Source: Candidatus Bathycorpusculum acetigenes (GTDB lineage: Archaea > Thermoproteota > Bathyarchaeia > Bathyarchaeales > Bathycorpusculaceae). Taken from it: a DNA stretch of 64,000 nt. The notes beneath the pieces were generated by a model. That model was not told where the DNA came from, searched no databases, and saw only the letters and a list, made by a program, of their open reading frames with translations. Below, piece after piece: positions 34,494 to 44,176 of this stretch. The stretch covers positions 1-64,000 of the forward strand of contig WQVG01000002.1 of NCBI GenBank assembly GCA_009781675.1. The letters are read 5' to 3'. Position 1 is the stretch's first letter. Each line of letters begins with the position of its first letter. Position numbers and translations under genes: made by a program.

Positions 34494-35494
34494 TGGACGA
34501 TATTATCCGCAAAGATCTTGAAGATATAAAGGAAATTGTAAAAGGGGATATATTCACAAACAAGAAAGTGCTCGTTACCGGCGGTGCCGGTTTTATAGGC
34601 AGCTGGATATGTGATTGCATCATCGATTTCGGTGCCCAAGTAACGGTTGTTGATGACTTATCAACAGGTAAAATAAAAAACATAGAACAGCGCATTAAAC
34701 AAGTTCAAGTAAGGTTCGTTCAAGCTGATATTTGCACTTTTAAAAGTGACGAAAAATTTGATTTCATTATTCACCTAGCAGGGCATGCATCACCAGACGA
34801 GTACCAAGCGCACCCAATCGAAACACTGCAAACCAGTGCCGTGGGTACGTTTATCATGGCTGAACTTGCCAGGAAAAATGATGCACCCATTCTCTTTTCC
34901 TCGACTTCTGAAACCTATGGTGACACAGAAATAATTCCTACACCTGAAACTTATTGGGGGAATGTTAACCCGATTGGTCCACGATCCTGTTATGATGAAG
35001 GAAAACGGTTTGCGGAAGCGATGCTTATGGCTTATAGGAAACAATATGGATTGGATGTTAGGGTTCCAAGAATTTTTAACTCATATGGACCACGTTTACG
35101 CGAGGACGGATTATACGGCCGGGCTCTATCACGGTTCATTAACCAAGCATTAACAAAACAGAACATAACGGTCTATGGAGATGGAAAGCAAACGCGATCA
35201 TTCTGCTATATTTCAGATACTGTGACAGGGCTTCTTTTGCTAGCAACAAAGGCGGAGGCTATCGGAGAAGTTGTGAACGTCGGTAACACCCAAGAAGTCA
35301 CTATACTTGAGTTAGCACAAAAAATTAAAGAAATAACAAAAACAGAATCCGACATTGTGTTCTATCCGTTGCCTAAAGATGATCCAAAACGGCGTTGTCC
35401 CGATACGACAAAACTGGAAAAAATTGTTGCTTGGAAGCCTAAAATTGAATTAGATGAAGGGCTCAAAAAAACAATCAAGTGGTTCGCAGAATAG
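34493..35494 (+). CDS. uxs: UDP-glucuronate decarboxylase (UDP-xylose synthase)-like
   Basis: A 333-residue short-chain dehydrogenase. After a helical lead the NAD loop GGAGFIGSW appears, then HLAGHASPDEYQAHPIET, SSTSETYGD and GPRSCYDEGKR with the catalytic Tyr and Lys. The GPRxCYDEGKR signature is that of UDP-xylose synthase. With ugd and galU it completes the route from glucose-1-phosphate to UDP-xylose. ATG 34493 overlaps the galU stop; a GTG at 34490 is the alternative. Confidence 0.88.
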   Translation: MDDIIRKDLEDIKEIVKGDIFTNKKVLVTGGAGFIGSWICDCIIDFGAQVTVVDDLSTGKIKNIEQRIKQVQVRFVQADICTFKSDEKFDFIIHLAGHASPDEYQAHPIETLQTSAVGTFIMAELARKNDAPILFSSTSETYGDTEIIPTPETYWGNVNPIGPRSCYDEGKRFAEAMLMAYRKQYGLDVRVPRIFNSYGPRLREDGLYGRALSRFINQALTKQNITVYGDGKQTRSFCYISDTVTGLLLLATKAEAIGEVVNVGNTQEVTILELAQKIKEITKTESDIVFYPLPKDDPKRRCPDTTKLEKIVAWKPKIELDEGLKKTIKWFAE

Positions 35495-35646
35495 CAACTT
35501 AGCATCGCACAGATTTTTCTTTTTCCGGTAATTATAAACAGTCTAGCTTAATGTACAGCAACATTTGAACACTTATTATTTTTTTAAAATATATATTTAT
35601 GAATATAAGGAGTGAAAAGATTTTTGTGGAAGCCCTTGGATTTCAG

Positions 35647-35676
35647 TTCCGAATGAACGCTGGTCACAGTTCGGAA
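35647..35676. repeat. Perfect 7-bp inverted repeat in a convergent gap
   Basis: TTCCGAA-N16-TTCGGAA lies between the stops of uxs and the minus-strand glycosyltransferase. It could end one of the transcripts, but no T run follows directly on either strand. Confidence 0.4.
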
Positions 35677-35718
35677 ATGAAGAGCTAATCGCTTCGTATA
35701 TGTACTTTTAAACGAGTG

Positions 35719-36732
35719 CTATGTTCCTATGCGGGACCAAAGTTCGGTTATATTTATCTTAAACATGTGACGGCTGATTTCTTTATCAGAGACTTTTCGC
35801 ACGCAATATTTTATTTTGAGATGTTGATGCCACATGTGTTTGAAATGTTTAATATCCCATATTAATGCCTGAACAATCGACTGAAAAGACGAGTAGTTAT
35901 TAGTTAAAGAATATACCAATAATTGTGACAAATCAAATGCAAATATAAATGGTAAGAAACGTAACTGATAATACAGGCCATAATTTTTAATTGTGATCAT
36001 TATCCTATTTTTTTCACGATGAAAAAGTACCCTGCTCAAGTTACGAGGGGTACCCGAAACTCTATGGTAGGTAATACATTTTGAAACACAAACCACCTCA
36101 TGACCGCTCAACCATATGCGCCAGCACAAATCAACATCATCAAATCCAAAATGATACATGGGATCAAGTAGGCCAATTTTTTTTAACAACACGGATCTTA
36201 TGAACAAAGCAGTCGTTCCAGAGGCAAAAATCGGAATAATTTCACGGTCATATTGACCAAAATCAATTTGATTTTCTCCTATTTGATGATTAAATCCACA
36301 ACAGTCAATAAACGAACCAATACCTTGAAGTCGTTTACGTTCATTCATAAAATATTGTTTTGAACCCGCAGCACCAATTTGCGGGTTGTTTTCCATGACC
36401 TTAACCATGCTAGATAGCCAGTTAGGACCAAGTTCAGTATCGTTATTTAAAAGAAAGATATAGGAAGCACTTGGATTTGCATTCCGGATACCGATATTAT
36501 TCCCTTCAACAGCACCAGAGTTATAATCATTTTGTATTATCTTAATTCGAGAATCATATCCAAATTTGGTTTTGATGTATTCTACACTGCCATCGGTTGA
36601 GGCATTATCAACAAAAAGTATTTCGAAATTAGTAAAATCTTGATCAAGAATCGAGGATATACACATGTCAAGAAATCGTTTACCATTAAAGTTCAAAATT
36701 ATTATTGAGACTACCGGTGAGCAAATGAGCAT
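35719..36732 (-). CDS. Family 2 glycosyltransferase (rhamnosyltransferase-like)
   Basis: A 337-residue GT-A enzyme. VSIIILNFNGKRFLDMC, FVDNASTDGS, and the metal-binding FLLNNDTEL (DxD-like NNDTE) are seen, with FGFDDVDLCWRIWLSGHEV as the catalytic-base block. The FDDVDLCWR form is typical of rhamnosyl- and related transferases of cell-surface glycans. A hydrophobic stretch near the C-terminus may hold it at the membrane. It is the last gene of a run of minus-strand glycan genes. Confidence 0.9.
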   Translation of the reverse strand: MLICSPVVSIIILNFNGKRFLDMCISSILDQDFTNFEILFVDNASTDGSVEYIKTKFGYDSRIKIIQNDYNSGAVEGNNIGIRNANPSASYIFLLNNDTELGPNWLSSMVKVMENNPQIGAAGSKQYFMNERKRLQGIGSFIDCCGFNHQIGENQIDFGQYDREIIPIFASGTTALFIRSVLLKKIGLLDPMYHFGFDDVDLCWRIWLSGHEVVCVSKCITYHRVSGTPRNLSRVLFHREKNRIMITIKNYGLYYQLRFLPFIFAFDLSQLLVYSLTNNYSSFQSIVQALIWDIKHFKHMWHQHLKIKYCVRKVSDKEISRHMFKINITELWSRIGT

Positions 36733-36749
36733 ATTACCACAAGGAAATG

Positions 36750-38831
36750 CTAAGCAGGCTTTAAAGCATTATTTAACTTAGGGGTAGGACGATTTCTTAG
36801 TTTGTTTAAACTTACTATGACTACGTAAATAGAAAGAGTTATAATCGTTATTAGTGACAGCGCAAAACTGATCACATAAACTGTTTGGGGTTCATAATAA
36901 ATTTCAATCGGCACATTTCCAGTATAATTAACATACCAACAGTTGAATCCGTTTATGTCTGTATGATCCAATATTTTAGCCCCGTTTATTGAGGCAACCC
37001 AACCGGAGGAATAAGCTTGATTAAATATTATGTAAAATGGATCAGAAGAGGTCGCGTTTATTTTATAGGATGTCGGGTCATGATATATAATATCAATCAA
37101 GGTATTCGTGCTGTTAGTATAAACAATGGGTTGTGCAAAAGAATTCTGATACACTACAACATTGGGATATTCTTTCACTTTTTCCATACCTTGCTGAGCA
37201 GATAGGCGATTGAGAATTTCAGCGGTGTCATAAGGAGCCTCAACATTTGTATAAACAACAATGTATTTTATACTTTGATTTCCCCAATACTCAGCAACTT
37301 GGGTATCCCCTTCAAATAACTGATCAAGAAACATAGACGCATTTGTAGGCCAAACATAAGGTAAATCGTTAACCTGAGTAAAAATCACACCATTGACTCC
37401 TTCAAAGGGTAATGAAAAACCCGGCGAATCGATAATCTGGGGATGACTTAAGGATGGAGGAATGTAGAATACAAAATAATCAGTACTGGCCGCGATATCT
37501 CGTGACCAATCGATATATTCAGAAGGGACTTCGTATAGATTCAGCTTAGTTGGAATTCCAGAAGCCGCAGGTCCTGAAGCCGCACCCATCCACCAAGGAG
37601 CACCAGCAACAATTAATAAAACAAAAATAATCATGAAACTCGCTATTTTAACAAAATACTTTGAGAAATTTACACGTAAACCAACCAATTTTGACAACGT
37701 ACTGTTTGAAAATCCGATTAATATCGCCAAGCCAAGGCTTGCGGGAGCGAGAAAAATACTTGGCGCCTCAAAAATATGTCCATAAGGTAAATTAAAAACA
37801 AGATAATGGAAGTTGGAATATATGAAATAAGGCAAAAAAGATGACAGATAACACAATAGAGAAAAAAGAACATATCGATTATTGAGTTTTAATAACGAAA
37901 ACGAAATTCCCAGAAGAATTGGCAAAAAAGAAAAGAAAACAAGTTCTACCGGAAAATATGTTTCAAATTGAAAATTAAATGTACTACCCCACAGCCTAAT
38001 TGGATTTATCAAAATCGAAAAATTTTCAAATTGAGTAAACGTAGGGAGAAAAAATTCACCTTGATAAAACGAAGTGATACCAGCATGATTCGGAGCAGTA
38101 AAGAAAGTCAAGGTGGTCAAAAACCAAACAGACAAACAAGCCACAATAAAAACAACACCCCTACGAATTATGTGCAAACAACCTCTAGATTCAAAAATTA
38201 TAAAAATTAAACTAAACAAAGGAAAAACTAGAATAAATGTGGGTTGAATTGTCGATAATGACAATATTAAACCACCAATTATCAAATAACGAGAGTCACT
38301 TGTTTCCAAATATTTCTTCACAACTAGAATCATTAGCGGAAGGAGATTATAGGCGAGCAAGTAAAACATCCATCCAAATACAAGCCAATCAAATACAACC
38401 GCAGTTGTCATAAAAAACAGGCCTGCCAAGAACGAAGATAAAAGGCCTAAACGAAAAGAACGAGCTAGAGCATACGTAGTAACCCCACCTAAGGAAACAA
38501 GAAAAACCGCCAACAACTTTAGTTCAATCCCACCGACAAACCCAAGAGGAGCTAAAACACCATTTATAAGAGGGAAAAAAGGAAAACCCCACCGTCCAAC
38601 ATAATGGCCACCAAACCCTGTACGAACCCACACATGGAAAAAAGAACTAGCATAGTTAACAGCAGCATCGGACGTAATAGGTACTGCCCAGTCCTGTTGT
38701 GCAACATCTCCACGACTCATTAATAAACCAAATAGGAAAAAAACAGAAAGCACAAGATAACCGGATACAGCTAAGAAAGAATCGCGAACTTTATCAGTAT
38801 GCAAAAAGTTGACAAAACCTTGAATATTCAT
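36750..38831 (-). CDS. Large polytopic membrane protein, GT-C-like
   Basis: A 693-residue protein with about 12 hydrophobic segments in the first 430 residues, an outer soluble domain of about 220 residues and a final membrane helix (near 655-675) with a basic tail. The topology and the early acidic external loop (RGDVAQQDWAVPIT) recall GT-C glycosyltransferases and YfhO-type proteins that use lipid-linked sugars. The outer part has YWGNQSIKYIVVY and WVASINGAKI, as in arabinofuranosyltransferase-like proteins. The donor is unknown. In the middle of the glycan cluster, 17 bases upstream of the GT2 gene. Confidence 0.75.
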   Translation of the reverse strand: MNIQGFVNFLHTDKVRDSFLAVSGYLVLSVFFLFGLLMSRGDVAQQDWAVPITSDAAVNYASSFFHVWVRTGFGGHYVGRWGFPFFPLINGVLAPLGFVGGIELKLLAVFLVSLGGVTTYALARSFRLGLLSSFLAGLFFMTTAVVFDWLVFGWMFYLLAYNLLPLMILVVKKYLETSDSRYLIIGGLILSLSTIQPTFILVFPLFSLIFIIFESRGCLHIIRRGVVFIVACLSVWFLTTLTFFTAPNHAGITSFYQGEFFLPTFTQFENFSILINPIRLWGSTFNFQFETYFPVELVFFSFLPILLGISFSLLKLNNRYVLFSLLCYLSSFLPYFIYSNFHYLVFNLPYGHIFEAPSIFLAPASLGLAILIGFSNSTLSKLVGLRVNFSKYFVKIASFMIIFVLLIVAGAPWWMGAASGPAASGIPTKLNLYEVPSEYIDWSRDIAASTDYFVFYIPPSLSHPQIIDSPGFSLPFEGVNGVIFTQVNDLPYVWPTNASMFLDQLFEGDTQVAEYWGNQSIKYIVVYTNVEAPYDTAEILNRLSAQQGMEKVKEYPNVVVYQNSFAQPIVYTNSTNTLIDIIYHDPTSYKINATSSDPFYIIFNQAYSSGWVASINGAKILDHTDINGFNCWYVNYTGNVPIEIYYEPQTVYVISFALSLITIITLSIYVVIVSLNKLRNRPTPKLNNALKPA

Positions 38832-38894
38832 TTAGACTTACACCACAACAGGTCAGAGAGAAAAATTATTTTGAACACAACGAAACAAAAAAAG

Positions 38895-40109
38895 TTATTG
38901 TAAACAACAATTATTGAGAACACCTTTCAGAAGAATTAACTCGTGATTTGCGACAATATTCCAATCATATTTTGAAACAACACACGATGCCTCTTTACCG
39001 ATCTTAGAACATAATTCAGCGTTTTCAAGCAGTTTAATAATTTCTTGAGAAAAAACACTAACATCGCCCAATGGAACTTTTATCATCCCCTGAGGAAAAA
39101 TTTTCTCATAAACAGGCAAATTCCACGCGATGACAGGCAAACCACAAGCCATAGCCTCAGCAGCAACGATACCCCAACTTTCATAAGTACTTGGAAATAT
39201 AAGCATTTTACTGGAATGTAACACGTTTATTTTGCCGGCCTCATTTAATGCACCCAATATTTTGATGTTACCAACCATTCTTTTGGCTAATATAGCCTTC
39301 TCAAGTTCAGAACGCAATTTTTCTGGACCACCACCCACTATAGCCAGCTTCGCGGCAGGTTTTTCCTTACAGACCATTGACCAAATATTCACTAGATCAA
39401 AAAGTCCCTTTTGCATATGAAACCTACCTACAAAACACGCATCAAATGTATGATGATTTTCAGAAAACTCCGCAATATTGAATTTTTCTACATCAATACC
39501 ATTATTTACCAAAACAATTTTTTCTTGTTTTATTCCAAAATTAAGCAAATAATTTCTAATATCAGAATTTACAACAAAAATTACATCGGCCCACCATTTC
39601 ATCATAATAATTGAAACTATTTGAGCCATTTTATAAAAGAGGGCATTTTTGGACAACTTTATTGCCACTTTTTCGCCAGACCCATTCAATTGGAAAAACG
39701 GATTAGGCGCTATCAAATGTATCATTGAAACCCATTTACATTTTTTATTCTTAAATTTTTGAAAAAAACCAGGAAAGACATCAGGAAGAAAATCAGAAGA
39801 AGAATACAAAACAGTGTTTTTATCTACGGGATAAATAAGACGAAATACTGACAATAATCGACGAACATACAATAAAATAACATCACCAAATACAACATTA
39901 GATTCAGAAGTAGTCACAATAGTTTTGGAATTTAGACCCCTATCCCTACAAAAATCCTTTCCCAGTTTAGAAGTTACAACAGTAATTTCCAAACAACGGT
40001 CCTCATTTAACCGCTTCATTACTTCAACGAATCTAACATCAGCACCACTCACTCCGGAAGTGTAAGTGTTTAAAAAACCAATTATTTTTGTTTTTTTAGC
40101 TTCAGACAT
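38895..40109 (-). CDS. Family 4 glycosyltransferase
   Basis: A 404-residue GT-B enzyme. The N-terminal Rossmann part begins TYTSGVSGADVRFVEVMKRL, the C-terminal domain has VGRFHMQKGLFDLVNIW, GGGPEK, and the donor-binding E-x7-E block PSTYESWGIVAAEAMACGLPVIA. It probably adds a hexose to a lipid-linked glycan on the cytoplasmic side. Preceded by the GT2 gene at 40127 by 17 bases in the same direction. Confidence 0.92.
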   Translation of the reverse strand: MSEAKKTKIIGFLNTYTSGVSGADVRFVEVMKRLNEDRCLEITVVTSKLGKDFCRDRGLNSKTIVTTSESNVVFGDVILLYVRRLLSVFRLIYPVDKNTVLYSSSDFLPDVFPGFFQKFKNKKCKWVSMIHLIAPNPFFQLNGSGEKVAIKLSKNALFYKMAQIVSIIMMKWWADVIFVVNSDIRNYLLNFGIKQEKIVLVNNGIDVEKFNIAEFSENHHTFDACFVGRFHMQKGLFDLVNIWSMVCKEKPAAKLAIVGGGPEKLRSELEKAILAKRMVGNIKILGALNEAGKINVLHSSKMLIFPSTYESWGIVAAEAMACGLPVIAWNLPVYEKIFPQGMIKVPLGDVSVFSQEIIKLLENAELCSKIGKEASCVVSKYDWNIVANHELILLKGVLNNCCLQ

Positions 40110-40126
40110 TCCACATCAGACAAAAA

Positions 40127-40996
40127 TTAATCAAATTTTTTTATTAAAATCCCAAAAACAAACGAACAACTTTGAACTCCCTTCATCAACAAAATACCGA
40201 TAAAATGAGAGGGATCTACAAAAAAATAGCCTTTATGTCTGAAAAAAGACGGTCGAAATATCGAAATTTGTTTTAACCCACTAGATCCATGTTTTTTTGT
40301 GAATAAACCAAGCGAACCAGTTTTTCCATATTTAACCATTCTCCGAACAATTTCGCTTAAAGATGACGCCTCACCAAGATGCCAAAGTGCAGAAGTTTTT
40401 AAAGAGACCGTTTGAACCCCAGAGCTGATTAACCGGTTATGAAGGTCATAATCTTCCCAAGCAACAATACGCTCATCATATCCATTTACGGCCAAAAAAA
40501 TTTGTTTGAAAATGAACCTTGGAGCTACATTAACCATATCATCGATTAACATCTTTTGTTCTAGCATCCTACAAGAAACCCAAAAATTTTGTGGACCATG
40601 CAAATGTGGGAGAACCGGAATTATAACCGCTTGGGCCCCATCAAAACATAGTGAAAGACACTTTTGAATAAGATCAGTATCTAAAATCATATCTGAATCG
40701 ACACGAAGAAGATATATTCCTGAAGCACATTGAGCACCATAATTCATTTGTGCCGATCGTTCAGGACCTTTTATTAACGTTTTTGCACCAAGACTTTCGG
40801 CAACAGCTCTTGTTCCATCAGTACTATGGTTATCGATAACTATAATCTCCACGTTTTGATAAGTTTGAGCCTTTACCGAATTGATACAGGCAGCGATCGT
40901 AAACACGGAGTTATAAGTCGGAATAAGAACAGAAACTAAAGGCTGGTTTTGACTTAAAGAAGAAGAGACTCTTTCACGATTATTTATCTTTGCCAA
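40127..40996 (-). CDS. Family 2 glycosyltransferase
   Basis: A 289-residue GT-A enzyme: VSVLIPTYNSVFTIAACINSV, VIDNHSTDGTRAVAESLGA, and the metal site RVDSDM. The motif WEDYDLHNRL marks the catalytic region. It starts with TTG at 40996 inside the end of the radical SAM gene (17-base overlap), showing operon coupling. Confidence 0.9.
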   Translation of the reverse strand: MAKINNRERVSSSLSQNQPLVSVLIPTYNSVFTIAACINSVKAQTYQNVEIIVIDNHSTDGTRAVAESLGAKTLIKGPERSAQMNYGAQCASGIYLLRVDSDMILDTDLIQKCLSLCFDGAQAVIIPVLPHLHGPQNFWVSCRMLEQKMLIDDMVNVAPRFIFKQIFLAVNGYDERIVAWEDYDLHNRLISSGVQTVSLKTSALWHLGEASSLSEIVRRMVKYGKTGSLGLFTKKHGSSGLKQISIFRPSFFRHKGYFFVDPSHFIGILLMKGVQSCSFVFGILIKKFD

Positions 40997-42452
40997 AGTC
41001 TTTCACATGACCTAGAACCTTTGATAGACCTTTAATGGAGTATTTGATATCTCTTACAGAACGTATTCTAACAAGCTGTCTTAGCATATATTGAGGCGTT
41101 AAGAACACCTTGTATATTTCATCACAAAGTTTCATAACCTCTTCAGGCGTCATGTCAGGAGTCGTCATTACGGGCTCTTTCATATCAAAGCGTTCATAAT
41201 CTGTTAGATCGAATCTAAACCATCCATTTTTTTGTGCTTCTGCATATAGCTTGCTTCCCGGATAGGGAATAACGACAGTAGATTGTAATGTTACTGCCCA
41301 GCCTTTCTGCATCATCGTTTTTGCGGCGCTGAGGGTATTTTGCGCATCTTGCCGGGTCTCCCACGGATAACCCACCATGATAGTTATGTGTGGTTCAAGC
41401 CCTTCTTCTCGAGGTATCCTGCATTCGTTTATTATACCATCAATTGTGGTCCCTTTGTTTAAGCGATCAAGTGTAGCTTGACTTCCTGATTCTACGCCAA
41501 ACAGCAACATCCTAAAGCCCGCTTTCTTCATCAACTGATAATCTTCGCGTTTCAAAGCGCCAAAGCGCATGTTACAACTAAATTGGATTTTTTTGTTGTA
41601 ACCCCGCTCAATCATCAAATTAGCGAATTGTCTGAGCCATTGCCCTGCTGGAAAACAGCCTGTGTCGTCAAACACTGTCTTAACGCCATAGCGTTCAATG
41701 AGTAAACCTATTTCGTCAGCTAACCGTTCAGGCTTCATTGCACGGAAAGTTGGATAGAGGGTAGGCCATGAGCAGAAGGTACAACCGCCGTCTTTTCGCC
41801 ACCAGCAATCACGCCCCACCATGGTGTAGACGCCAGGGACCACTTTAAAGTTACCGTTCCGTTCGTTGTAGAGTTGCCACTTGGTTAACTCTCGGTTAAT
41901 GAACGGTAATTCATCTAAATTATGATCTAATTGGAATTTCCCTGTATTTTTGATGATAGAATTTTCACGGAACCATATGCCAGGTTCAAGCTTGGGGGTT
42001 TTTTCACTTAGGAAATCTACCAAGTTTAATGATAGAAAATCATAATCTCCGCCGGTTAAAATAAAATCTGCTTTGCTTTGTTCCATGGACTCTAAGGGAA
42101 GAGCGGTAACATGATCACCAACTAAAACGACCTTTGAGGAGGGAAGAACATCTTTCAGGTCATTAATAATGGCCCAATGCTTTTTAACTACCGGCGTTTT
42201 TGTTTCAAGAATAATTACATCAGGGGTAATACACTCTAAGTTAGTAAGCCATTGACTGTATGTTTTCTCTTCTGCAATCCCGTCATCCCAAATAACCTCG
42301 TGACCGGCATTTGCTAACAGTGTTGCAGCATATGCGGGGACAACGGGATAGATGTAGGTTGGCGAGTTGAAATATTGGAATTGTCTATTTTGCGATAGCA
42401 GAGGAACACCTTTTTCAGAATGGATAGGGGGGTATGAAAGAGCAATTTTCAT
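40980..42452 (-). CDS. B12-binding radical SAM protein with Cx7Cx2C motif
   Basis: A 490-residue enzyme. The N-terminal 150 residues form a cobalamin-binding Rossmann domain (VVPAYAATLLANAGHEVIWDD, LETKTPVVKKHW, VLVGDHVTALP), without the DxHxxG ligand motif. The radical SAM domain has Cys216, Cys224 and Cys227 (Cys-x7-Cys-x2-Cys) rather than the usual Cx3Cx2C; relatives in glycan loci carry CWWxxCxFC-type motifs, and here three extra residues (KDG) lie between. The rest shows FGVESGSQATLDRLNKG and a hydrophobic end. It sits between two GT2 genes with an ATGA overlap upstream, so it probably modifies a sugar or lipid of the glycan, for example by methylation or epimerisation. Confidence 0.85.
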   Translation of the reverse strand: MKIALSYPPIHSEKGVPLLSQNRQFQYFNSPTYIYPVVPAYAATLLANAGHEVIWDDGIAEEKTYSQWLTNLECITPDVIILETKTPVVKKHWAIINDLKDVLPSSKVVLVGDHVTALPLESMEQSKADFILTGGDYDFLSLNLVDFLSEKTPKLEPGIWFRENSIIKNTGKFQLDHNLDELPFINRELTKWQLYNERNGNFKVVPGVYTMVGRDCWWRKDGGCTFCSWPTLYPTFRAMKPERLADEIGLLIERYGVKTVFDDTGCFPAGQWLRQFANLMIERGYNKKIQFSCNMRFGALKREDYQLMKKAGFRMLLFGVESGSQATLDRLNKGTTIDGIINECRIPREEGLEPHITIMVGYPWETRQDAQNTLSAAKTMMQKGWAVTLQSTVVIPYPGSKLYAEAQKNGWFRFDLTDYERFDMKEPVMTTPDMTPEEVMKLCDEIYKVFLTPQYMLRQLVRIRSVRDIKYSIKGLSKVLGHVKDFGKDK

Positions 42453-43408
42453 CGTTTTAAGTCACGCTTTAAGAGTCCTGAGAGAAAGAATAGCCCATAC
42501 ACTATATGGGTCACTATTATACCTAACCATACGGTGAATAGCAATTTGGAACGTTTAACTTGCAATACCGCAGCAATAAAGCTTGCAATGAGATATGCAG
42601 TTAAACCAAATAGGAAAATGCTAAGGAAAAACGGGTTGAACAATGAAAACAGTAGGCCAGCAAAGAATAAAGAGACTATCAATGAAGGAACAAAATAGGT
42701 AACCTTTACAGAGTTTTCGGGGAATTTTTTTACGAATAACCCTCGGTGCTGTCCGAAGCGTGAAACCTGTTTAAGATGTGATTTGAAGAGCGCGCGTCTA
42801 TGATGATAGACTACCACCTCAGAAGAGTCTATGAGTTTTTTACCGGTTTTTTTTATGGCTAGACACATAAGGGTATCTTCGCCGGGCCAGTATTTTTCAT
42901 TCCAGCCACCCGCTATGATTAGAACGGATCTGCGGGCGATAAAGTTGCAGGAATGGATGTCGTCTGATTCAACGCTATTTGTTGTCTTATACCGGTTTGA
43001 TAGACAGCCAACCATAAAAGAAGAAAGAACATAACCGCCGGCTTTTTGTCGTAAATTATCTTCGGGCGGGGTTAATCCAGGCCCTCCAACACCACCAACT
43101 AAAGGGTCAGATAGTATTTTTAATGCGTTTATTAGCCAATCGCGCCGGGGATAGGCATCATTATCAATGAACGCACAGAATTCACCAGTTGAATGCTCTA
43201 TACCTGAATTTCTTTTTACACCGGGAGACACGGCACCAGTAGGGATTAATTTGATACCTTCAAGAGCGTCTGATTGGAAGTCAGGTAACACTATGATCTC
43301 AAAGTTTTCATAATCTAGTTGTTTACATCCTGCGATGGATTCTTTTGTATATTCATCAATCTCTTTACATGGGATGATTATCGATACAAGCGGTTTCACT
43401 GACATCAT
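42449..43408 (-). CDS. Family 2 glycosyltransferase with C-terminal membrane helices
   Basis: A 319-residue protein. GT-A part: LVSIIIPCKEIDEYTKE, GVKRNSGIEHSTGEFCAFIDNDA (metal site DND) and WNEKYWPGEDTLMCLAIKKTG. The last 80 residues hold two or three membrane helices. It overlaps the radical SAM gene by 4 bases (ATGA), so the two are made together and probably act on the same lipid-linked intermediate. Confidence 0.9.
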   Translation of the reverse strand: MMSVKPLVSIIIPCKEIDEYTKESIAGCKQLDYENFEIIVLPDFQSDALEGIKLIPTGAVSPGVKRNSGIEHSTGEFCAFIDNDAYPRRDWLINALKILSDPLVGGVGGPGLTPPEDNLRQKAGGYVLSSFMVGCLSNRYKTTNSVESDDIHSCNFIARRSVLIIAGGWNEKYWPGEDTLMCLAIKKTGKKLIDSSEVVVYHHRRALFKSHLKQVSRFGQHRGLFVKKFPENSVKVTYFVPSLIVSLFFAGLLFSLFNPFFLSIFLFGLTAYLIASFIAAVLQVKRSKLLFTVWLGIIVTHIVYGLFFLSGLLKRDLKR

Positions 43409-43411
43409 CAG

Positions 43412-44176
43412 TCACGGATAGATGGAAACATGTTTCTTAAAACCATTCTTTGTCTGAACCGGGCGTTGATACCAATGGATGATTCTGAGCCTGTATGCGA
43501 TACCCAGTAAATCCATAAACATATGCCACATCTCGGTCGGTTTAAACTTAGCCTCTAATTTAATGTCTACCGGCATTTCAACGACTTTTAAACCGTAGAG
43601 ATTAGCCACAGCCAGTAATTCCACATCAAAGGCATAACGTTTAACGGCTAAACGGGGAATGATATTGATAAAAGCGCTCTTTTTCATTGCTTTGAGTCCT
43701 GATTGAGTATCCTTCAAGGGTACACCTGTAAAAATACGGACAAGCGCATTAAAGCATTCACTTAGGATTCTTCTAGATAGGGGTACTTCGACATATGATT
43801 GTTTGTGTTTTTTGGATGCGATTACTATGTCAGCTTTTTTTAGGGCGTTAACGTAGTCATGTATTTTTTCCAAATCGATTTCCATATCACTGTCTGTGAA
43901 AAAAACAACGTTTCCTTTGGTGTTCATAAAACCGGTTTTGACTGCATGTCCTTTGCCCAAGTTTTTGCTGTAGCTTATAATTTTAACATGATTATTTTTG
44001 ACAGCATATTTTCTTGCGTTTACTAAAGTTTTATCGGCACTGCCATCGTTTACTACAACTATTTCGTATGAAGAACATTTTTTCATTGCAACAGTATCGA
44101 TTGTTCCCAGAGTGCCTTCTATGAAGTTCTCTTCGTTGTATGCAGGAACAACAAATGAAAGTTCAACTTGACTCAT
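43412..44176 (-). CDS. Dolichyl-phosphate sugar synthase-like glycosyltransferase
   Basis: A 254-residue GT2 enzyme: LSFVVPAYNEENFIEGTL, NDGSADKT, the GKGHAVKTGFMN block, FFTDSDMEI (metal site) and DTQSGLKAMKKSA. This pattern is that of dolichyl-phosphate glucose/mannose synthases, which charge the lipid carrier used by GT-C enzymes; two GT-C-like proteins lie in this cluster. The ATG at 44176 overlaps the stop of the upstream small membrane protein. Confidence 0.92.
   Translation of the reverse strand: MSQVELSFVVPAYNEENFIEGTLGTIDTVAMKKCSSYEIVVVNDGSADKTLVNARKYAVKNNHVKIISYSKNLGKGHAVKTGFMNTKGNVVFFTDSDMEIDLEKIHDYVNALKKADIVIASKKHKQSYVEVPLSRRILSECFNALVRIFTGVPLKDTQSGLKAMKKSAFINIIPRLAVKRYAFDVELLAVANLYGLKVVEMPVDIKLEAKFKPTEMWHMFMDLLGIAYRLRIIHWYQRPVQTKNGFKKHVSIYP

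Noticed and set aside
35624-35689. 20-codon GTG frame after an AAGGAG in the uxs downstream gap
   Set aside because: Spacing from AAGGAG is too long, the product is short and without similarity, and the region contains an inverted repeat.
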